From assembly GCA_937961665.1 (NCBI GenBank), contig CALGMO010000052.1:1-35029 (forward strand): a DNA stretch of 35,029 nt, given 5' to 3'. The number at the start of each line of letters is the position of its first letter. Position 1 is the stretch's first letter. This DNA is from an uncultured Fimbriimonadaceae bacterium. GTDB taxonomy: Bacteria > Armatimonadota > Fimbriimonadia > Fimbriimonadales > Fimbriimonadaceae. The notes under the pieces are model-generated. The model saw nothing but the letters and a program-made list of their open reading frames with translations. It made no database searches and was not told the origin of the DNA. This document shows positions 29,954 through 35,029 of this stretch, one piece after another. The position numbers and the translations under genes were made by a program.

Positions 29954-31258
29954 ATGTGGATCCTGATGGCCGCCCTGCTGCTGTCTCAGGCCGGCTCGCT
30001 GCTGGGGCCGGCCGAAGCGTTCCCGGGCGACGGGGCGTTCGCCGAGGGCGCGAGGGGCGTGCACGACCCGACCGTGTTCCAGGTGGGCGACACCTTCTAC
30101 GCCTTCTGCACCAGCGGGAACAGCTTCTCGATGCTGCGCACCTCCAAGGACCTGAAGACTTGGAAGGTGTGGGGTCCGGTTCTGCCTGAGACGCCGGAGT
30201 GGCTGCGCAGGCGGATTCCCCAGCATCGCTCGCTGTGGGCGCCCGACTGCATTCGGGTTGGGCGCGCGCTCCGGATGTACTACAGCGCCAGCGAGCGCTT
30301 CGGCGGGAACGGCTCCGTGATCGGCTTCGCCGAGAACCCCGACCCGAACCCGGAGAAGCCACTGGACGGCTGGGTCGACCGCGGCATGGTCGTCGAGAGC
30401 GTGCAGGGCGTGGACACGTTCAACGCGATCGATCCCGAGGTGCTGGTCCTGCCCGACGGACGCCAGTTCCTGTTCTTCGGCTCCTACTTCGCCGGCCTGT
30501 ACGTGCAGGAGCTGGACCCGAAGACCGGGAAGCTGAAGCACCCCGACCATCGGGACCGGGCGCTGGTCGCGCGCAACACCATGGATCGCGGCAACGCCCT
30601 CGAGGCCGCCGCGGTGATCCAGCGGGACGGGTGGACCTACCTGTTCGTGTCGTACGGCCTGGCCGCTCAGGGGGTGCGCAGCACCTACCGCATCGTGGTG
30701 GGCCGGTCGAAGTCCCCTACCGGACCGTTCGTGGACCGGAACGGAGTGCCGATGGTCGACGGCGGGCACACCGTCGTTCTGCGCGGCTCGCCGCCGATGT
30801 TCGCGCCGGGGCACTGCGACGTGCTCCGATCCTCCGACGGGCGCTGGCTGATGCCCTACCACTTCTACGACGGCCGAGAGCACTGGCACGGGGACATGTG
30901 GGGTCTACCGACGCTGCAGATCCGCGAGCTGCTCTGGTCCGCCGACGGCTGGCCCCTGCCCGGCCTGCCGGTGGAGTGGACGGGACGGCCCCAAGGCCCC
31001 CCGCCGGGTGTCGAGGGAACCTGGCTTCACCAGGCCGACTTCGGACGGGTGCTGAGGGTTCGCCTGGAGCCGGGTGGAGCCTTGCGGGAGGGGGAGCGCG
31101 CCGGGCGTTGGAGGCGGGACGGCGACCGGCTGACGTTGGAGTGGCCCAAGCCGGAGGGCGGCTTCTGGACGGACACGGTCCAACTGGCGTACGACGGCTG
31201 GTACTACGTGGGGCGCAACGACGCGGGGATAGTGATCCGCGGCTTTCGCGAACCATAA
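29954..31258 (+). CDS. GH43 glycosidase, probable endo-arabinanase or arabinosidase
   Basis: A protein of 434 residues with a signal peptide (ILMAALLLSQAGSLLG). The five-bladed beta-propeller of GH43 is recognised from its three catalytic acids in order: VHDPTVF (Asp38, base), NAIDPEV (Asp160, pKa modulator) and ALEAAAVI (Glu217, acid). Other family features are SMLRTSKDLKTW near the start and MPYHFYDG with the metal-near His. It should cut arabinan or arabino-oligosaccharides outside the membrane. A C-terminal beta-sandwich of about 80 residues follows, like those on arabinanases. The ATG is preceded by GGGAG with almost no gap; the ATG at 29966 may be the real start. The GH51 enzyme and importer downstream support the arabinan role. 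Confidence 0.92.
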   Translation: MWILMAALLLSQAGSLLGPAEAFPGDGAFAEGARGVHDPTVFQVGDTFYAFCTSGNSFSMLRTSKDLKTWKVWGPVLPETPEWLRRRIPQHRSLWAPDCIRVGRALRMYYSASERFGGNGSVIGFAENPDPNPEKPLDGWVDRGMVVESVQGVDTFNAIDPEVLVLPDGRQFLFFGSYFAGLYVQELDPKTGKLKHPDHRDRALVARNTMDRGNALEAAAVIQRDGWTYLFVSYGLAAQGVRSTYRIVVGRSKSPTGPFVDRNGVPMVDGGHTVVLRGSPPMFAPGHCDVLRSSDGRWLMPYHFYDGREHWHGDMWGLPTLQIRELLWSADGWPLPGLPVEWTGRPQGPPPGVEGTWLHQADFGRVLRVRLEPGGALREGERAGRWRRDGDRLTLEWPKPEGGFWTDTVQLAYDGWYYVGRNDAGIVIRGFREP

Positions 31259-31259
31259 T
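31254..31259 (+). promoter_or_regulatory. putative -10 box for the sugar-binding protein gene
   Basis: CATAAT overlaps the arabinanase stop codon and ends 7 nt before the ATG of the binding-protein gene. There is no ribosome-binding site in the 8-nt gap. A weak GTGATC lies 16 nt upstream. This could add a leaderless transcript for the importer inside the operon. Confidence 0.38.
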
Positions 31260-31266
31260 CGTTGCT

Positions 31267-32565
31267 ATGCGCATACGCCAGGCTCTAAACGGTCTGCTGG
31301 CGACGATTCTGGCGATCCTCCTGGTGCGCTCAGGCTGGATCGGCGCCGTGCGCGGCCGGACCCAGACGGAGATCTCCTTCTGGAACGGATTCACCGGTCC
31401 CGACGGCCGCGTGATGCTCGAGCTCATCCGCAGGTTCAACCGGGAGAACCCCGACCTGAGGGTGAGCATGCAGCGGATCGCCTGGGCGACCTACTACAAC
31501 AAGCTCATGGTCGCGGCCGTGAACGGGCGGGGGCCGCACGTGTTCGTGATCCACGCCAGCACCCTGCCGCGCATGAACCGGGCCGGCTTTCTGGAGCCGG
31601 CGGACTTCCTTTTCGGCCCCGGCGGGGTGCCCGAGCAGGACTTCGAGCCCCTCGTTCTCCGAACCACCGAGTTCGGCGGGCGCCGCGTGGGCGTTCCCTT
31701 GGACATCCACCCGCAGGGCCTGTACTGCAACACCGACATGCTCCGCGAGGCGGGGATCGTCGACGAGCGGGGGAGGCCCAAGCCGCCGACCAACCGGGAG
31801 GAGTTCCTCCGCGCCGCCGCCCTGATGATGCGGCCCCGCGGCTCGCCCAGCCCCGACCGATACGGCTTCGCGCTCACGCACTGGCAGAACAACTACCAGT
31901 CCGTGTTCCCCCAGTTCGGCGGCCGCTACCTGGACGAGCGCGGAGACGCCGATCTGGACAACCCCGGCAACGTCGAGGCCCTGGAGTTCCTCGGGAGCCT
32001 GCGCACGGAGAAGCGCCTGATCCCCCCGCCCGACAACCAGCTGGGATGGATCGGCTTCCGGCAGAAGAAGGTCGGCATGGTGTTCGACGGCGTGTACATG
32101 CTGGGCGACCTGAAGCGACTGGAGGGCCTGAACTACGTCGGCGCGCCGATGCCGGTCTTGGGGCACAAGCCCGGCACGATGGCCGACTCGCACATCCTCT
32201 GCATGCGGAAGGGTCTGACGGAGAGGGAGCGGGACGGCGTCGCGCGGTTCATCCGCTTCCTCTCGGAGAACAGCCTGGACTGGGCCGAGGCCGGGCAGGT
32301 GCCGGCGCGGCGCAGCGTGAGGAACACGGACCGCTTCCGCTCGATGCAGGTGCAATACGCCTTCTCCCGGCAGATCCCGTACATGGTCTATCCCCCGCGC
32401 ATCGTGCCGCTGTTCGAGATGGGCCTGGAGATCAACCTGGCGGTCGAGCGCGTGATTCGCGGCCGGATGGGCGCCAAGGAGTCGCTTCGGATCGCCGACG
32501 AGAACGCGCAGAAGGCGATCGACCGCGACCGGGCGGAGTCGCAGGCGCCGGGAGGCTCGCGGTGA
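31267..32565 (+). CDS. extracellular sugar-binding protein of a CUT1 ABC importer
   Basis: A protein of 432 residues, normal for the MalE/UgpB-type solute-binding class. The N-terminal hydrophobic stretch (LNGLLATILAILLVRSGWIG) is a signal or anchor; there is no lipobox Cys. The mature start EISFWNGFTGPDGRVMLELI and the hinge block PLDIHPQGLYCNTDMLREAG are typical. The same frame is open far upstream through the arabinanase gene in another phase, so ATG 31267 is taken as the start from homology. The arabinanase and GH51 neighbours suggest it binds arabinose-containing oligosaccharides. Its TGA overlaps the GTG of the first permease (GTGA), so the two are translated in tandem. Confidence 0.93.
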   Translation: MRIRQALNGLLATILAILLVRSGWIGAVRGRTQTEISFWNGFTGPDGRVMLELIRRFNRENPDLRVSMQRIAWATYYNKLMVAAVNGRGPHVFVIHASTLPRMNRAGFLEPADFLFGPGGVPEQDFEPLVLRTTEFGGRRVGVPLDIHPQGLYCNTDMLREAGIVDERGRPKPPTNREEFLRAAALMMRPRGSPSPDRYGFALTHWQNNYQSVFPQFGGRYLDERGDADLDNPGNVEALEFLGSLRTEKRLIPPPDNQLGWIGFRQKKVGMVFDGVYMLGDLKRLEGLNYVGAPMPVLGHKPGTMADSHILCMRKGLTERERDGVARFIRFLSENSLDWAEAGQVPARRSVRNTDRFRSMQVQYAFSRQIPYMVYPPRIVPLFEMGLEINLAVERVIRGRMGAKESLRIADENAQKAIDRDRAESQAPGGSR

Positions 32566-33437
32566 GCCCCCGCAAGGCCCGCGCGATGCTGGGCTGGGCG
32601 TACCTTCTGCCCTACGCCTCGCTGTTCGTGCTGTTCGTTCTGGTGCCGATCGTGGTCGCGGCTTATCTGGCCGTGATGCAGTTCGACCTGACGTCGCCCA
32701 AGTCCGCCGGGTTCGTGGCGTTCCGGAACTTCGCGGACGCCTGGAGGGACGAGTATCTCCAGCGGGCGTTCGTCGTGACGGCGAAGTTCGCCGCGATGAT
32801 GGTGCCCTCGCTGGTGGTCGTGGCCTTCGCCCTCGCGCTGGGCCTCAACGCGATGCCCAGGGGCCGCAACGCGGTGCGGGCGATGGTGTTCCTGCCCACG
32901 ATGTTCACCGTGGCGGTCACGGGCATCCTGTGGCAGTGGTTCTACAACCTGGAGTTCGGGCTGTTCAACTTCGTCCTGAAGAACCTCGGGCTGGCGCCGG
33001 TGCCGTGGCTCTCGGACAAGAACATCGCGATGCCCAGCATCGTGCTGATGAGTCTGTGGTGGACGTCCGGCGGCACGGCGGTGATCCTTCTGGCGGGTCT
33101 TCAGAACATCCCGCGGATGTTCCACGAGGCGGCCTCGCTGGACGGGGCGGACGGCTGGAGGGGCTTCTGGAGCGTGACCTTCCCGCTGCTGCGTCCGGTG
33201 GTGCTGTTCGTGGTCGTGACGAACCTGATCGGCGCGTTCCAGTTCTTCCCCCAGGCCCAGCTGCTGACCGGGGGCGGGCCCGAGCTGGCCACGCGGGGAG
33301 TGGTGCAGTACATCTACGAGACGGCTTTCAACGGCTACCGGCTGGGCTACGCCGCGGCGATGAGCTGGATGCTGGCGGCCGTGGTGGCCGTGTTCGGCTT
33401 CCTCCAGTTCTGGCTGATGCGCAAGGAGGCGTCGTGA
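32562..33437 (+). CDS. ABC sugar permease, MalF type
   Basis: A protein of 291 residues with six membrane helices, starting with LGWAYLLPYASLFVLFVLVP. The EAA loop that docks on the ATPase reads EAASLDGADGWRGFWSVTFP, as in CUT1 importers. The GTG start overlaps the stop of the binding-protein gene by four bases (GTGA). It would form the membrane channel together with the next gene. No ATPase is encoded in the window, which is common for carbohydrate importers that use a shared MsiK/MalK-like subunit. Confidence 0.95.
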   Translation: MSPRKARAMLGWAYLLPYASLFVLFVLVPIVVAAYLAVMQFDLTSPKSAGFVAFRNFADAWRDEYLQRAFVVTAKFAAMMVPSLVVVAFALALGLNAMPRGRNAVRAMVFLPTMFTVAVTGILWQWFYNLEFGLFNFVLKNLGLAPVPWLSDKNIAMPSIVLMSLWWTSGGTAVILLAGLQNIPRMFHEAASLDGADGWRGFWSVTFPLLRPVVLFVVVTNLIGAFQFFPQAQLLTGGGPELATRGVVQYIYETAFNGYRLGYAAAMSWMLAAVVAVFGFLQFWLMRKEAS

Positions 33438-34252
33438 AGGGTCGCTGGGTTCTTCTGGTCGCGATGTTCGCCGTGGGCCTGCTGTTCGTGGCACCCATGG
33501 TGCTGATGGTGCTGACCTCGTTCAAGCCCGAGGCCGAGGTGCTGAACCCGGAGTCGGCGATCCCCAAGCACTGGACGCTGCAGAACTACCTGGACGTGCT
33601 GAACTGGTCGGAGGAGGCGCCGTTCGTGCGGTGGCTGATGAACAGCGTCCTGGTCTCCAGCTCGGTGACGTTCCTGGTGCTGGTGCTGTCGTCGCTGGCG
33701 GCGTTCGGCATCACCAGGGTGCGGGTGCCGGGCGGGGGTGCGTTCTTCTACCTGGTCGTGGCCTCGATGATGGTGCCGGGCCTGCTGTTCCTGGTGCCGG
33801 TGTACTTCATCCTGAACTCGCTGCGGCTGCTCGACACGCCCGCCGCGCTGATCCTGCCCGCCGCCGGCGGCGGCTTCGGGGTGTTCCTGCTCACGCAGTT
33901 CATGAAGTCGCTGCCCAAGGCCATCGAGGAGGCCGCGCTGATCGACGGCTGCTCGTGGCTGGGCGTGTACTACCACGTCAGCCTGCCGCTGTGCGCCCCG
34001 GCGATGGCCACGCTCGGCGTGCTCACGTTCATCGGCTCGTGGAACGACTTCGTCGGCCCGCTGGTGTATCTGGACTCCATCCAGAACTACACGCTGCCCG
34101 TGGGCATCGCCCTGTACCAGGCCTCCTACTACACCGAGTACGGCCGCACGCTGGCCACCAGCGCGATGGCCACCGCGCCGCTGCTGCTGATCTTCGCCAT
34201 CTTCCAGAAACAGATCGTCGAGAGCATGTCCTCGACGGGACTCAAGGATTGA
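33434..34252 (+). CDS. ABC sugar permease, MalG type
   Basis: A protein of 272 residues with six membrane helices and the second EAA loop EEAALIDGCSWLGVYYHVSL. The N-terminus LLVAMFAVGLLFVAPMVLM and the block VLTSFKPEAEVL are typical of MalG-like subunits. The GTG start overlaps the stop of the MalF-type gene (GTGA) and has AAGGAGG at 33423-33429 as its ribosome-binding site. It pairs with the preceding permease. The GH51 gene starts 1 nt after its stop codon. Confidence 0.95.
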   Translation: MKGRWVLLVAMFAVGLLFVAPMVLMVLTSFKPEAEVLNPESAIPKHWTLQNYLDVLNWSEEAPFVRWLMNSVLVSSSVTFLVLVLSSLAAFGITRVRVPGGGAFFYLVVASMMVPGLLFLVPVYFILNSLRLLDTPAALILPAAGGGFGVFLLTQFMKSLPKAIEEAALIDGCSWLGVYYHVSLPLCAPAMATLGVLTFIGSWNDFVGPLVYLDSIQNYTLPVGIALYQASYYTEYGRTLATSAMATAPLLLIFAIFQKQIVESMSSTGLKD

Positions 34253-34253
34253 C

Positions 34254-35029
34254 ATGAGACACTCCACCCTGCACCTGCACACCGCCTTCGTCGTCGACCG
34301 CGTGGACCCCCGCGTCTTCGGGGGGTTCCTCGAGCACCTCGGCCGCGCCGTCTACGAGGGGGTGTACGACCCGGAGAGCCCCCACGCCGACGAGCACGGC
34401 TGCCGCAAGGACGTGCTGGAGGCGTTGCGGGAGCTGCGGTTCACCGCGATGCGCTATCCCGGCGGGAACTTCGTCAGCGGCTACCATTGGCTCGACGCCG
34501 TCGGGCCCAGGGAGTCCCGCCCCCGCACGAGGGATCTGGCCTGGCAGAGCATCGAGACCAACCAGTTCGGACCGAACGAGTTCCTGAGCCTGTGTCGGCG
34601 GATGGACTGGACGCCGATGCTCGCGGTGAACCTGGGCACCGGCACTCCCGAGGAGGCCCGCAACTGGCTGGAGTACTGCAACATCGAGGGTGGCAGCCGG
34701 TGGGCCGACCTCCGCAGGGAGCACGGGTTCGAGCAGCCTTGGGGCGTGCGCCTATGGTGCCTGGGCAACGAGATGGACGGTCCCTGGCAGATCGGCCACG
34801 TGCCCGCCGAGGTGTACGCCGTCAACGCGCAGCAGACCGCCAACATGATGCGCATGTGCGATCCGAACGTGGAGCTGGTGGCCTGCGGCTCTTGCGCCGT
34901 AGAGATGCCCACGTACCTGGTTTGGGACCGCACCGTGCTGGCGCACTGCCGAGACTCGATCGACTACCTGAGCGTGCACCGCTACGTGGGCAACGAGGCC
35001 GACGACACCGAGAACTTCCTCGCCGTCTC
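34254..35029 (+). CDS. abfA: GH51 alpha-L-arabinofuranosidase (3' end outside window)
   Basis: The first 258 residues of an enzyme usually about 500 long. The start HLHTAFVVDRVDPRVFGGFLEH is diagnostic of GH51, as are RYPGGNFVSGYHW and WCLGNEMDGPWQIGH, the latter carrying the acid/base Glu. The catalytic nucleophile is beyond the edge. There is no signal peptide, so it should act in the cytosol and release L-arabinose from oligosaccharides imported by the preceding ABC system. It begins one base after the permease stop (TGACATG) and is therefore the last gene visible of the same operon. Confidence 0.95.
   Translation, partial: MRHSTLHLHTAFVVDRVDPRVFGGFLEHLGRAVYEGVYDPESPHADEHGCRKDVLEALRELRFTAMRYPGGNFVSGYHWLDAVGPRESRPRTRDLAWQSIETNQFGPNEFLSLCRRMDWTPMLAVNLGTGTPEEARNWLEYCNIEGGSRWADLRREHGFEQPWGVRLWCLGNEMDGPWQIGHVPAEVYAVNAQQTANMMRMCDPNVELVACGSCAVEMPTYLVWDRTVLAHCRDSIDYLSVHRYVGNEADDTENFLAV

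Noticed and set aside
1-35029. tRNA, rRNA, CRISPR array, insertion sequence or phage genes
   Set aside because: No cloverleaf-type sequences, regular spaced repeats, transposase motifs or terminal repeats were seen on either strand by eye.

Overview
The window is very GC-rich and densely coded, with long open shadow frames on both strands. The best clue to the organism is the type IV pilin-like protein at 28837-29685. Its N-terminus (RRAFTLIELLVVIAIIAILA followed by an LFPVFAQAK stretch) is typical of the many pseudopilins of Armatimonadota, especially Fimbriimonadia-like lineages. Many secreted glycosidases fit that group. The assignment is inference; there is no rRNA or tRNA here to anchor it. 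I see no insertion sequence, phage module or CRISPR array.

Layout. (1) 1-3577: a GAF-GGDEF diguanylate cyclase (minus, running off the left edge), divergent from a clostripain-like lipoprotein whose usual catalytic Cys position is Ser. (2) 3578-5003: an intergenic leader carrying a clear cyclic di-AMP (ydaO/yuaA-type) riboswitch, then a 20-codon mini-ORF and two small unrecognised genes. (3) 10523-5027, minus: hisG, a four-helix membrane protein, a GH78 alpha-L-rhamnosidase and a metallophosphoesterase. (4) 10587-14727, plus: an unrecognised protein with an amidotransferase-like N-terminus and a degenerate deacetylase-like domain, then priA. (5) 17241-14747, minus: an MFS transporter and a YtfQ-type sugar-binding lipoprotein, divergent from a secreted alpha/beta hydrolase. 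(6) 23725-18172, minus: lysA, a site-2 protease gene broken by an in-frame TGA, trpS, a 7-TM protein and an NAD-type malic enzyme. (7) 23798-28607, plus: a GH76-like protein and a 1169-residue secreted protein, translationally coupled. (8) 28837-35029, plus: a pseudopilin, a tiny lipoprotein, then a GH43 arabinanase, a binding protein and two permeases of a CUT1 ABC importer, and a GH51 arabinofuranosidase cut by the right edge.

How it works together. Most of the accessory content concerns plant or microbial polysaccharides: rhamnose side chains (GH78), arabinan (GH43, importer, GH51), a possible mannan pair (GH76 plus the large protein) and a YtfQ-type sugar-binding protein. No ABC ATPase is present, so the importer probably borrows a shared one. 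Housekeeping genes (hisG, priA, lysA, trpS, malic enzyme) lie between these. The most unusual element is the c-di-AMP riboswitch placed ahead of genes that do not look like its known targets (potassium transport, cell-wall hydrolases). A second recurring theme is AT-rich -10-like hexamers lying 7-9 nt upstream of start codons that lack a Shine-Dalgarno sequence, which suggests frequent leaderless mRNAs.
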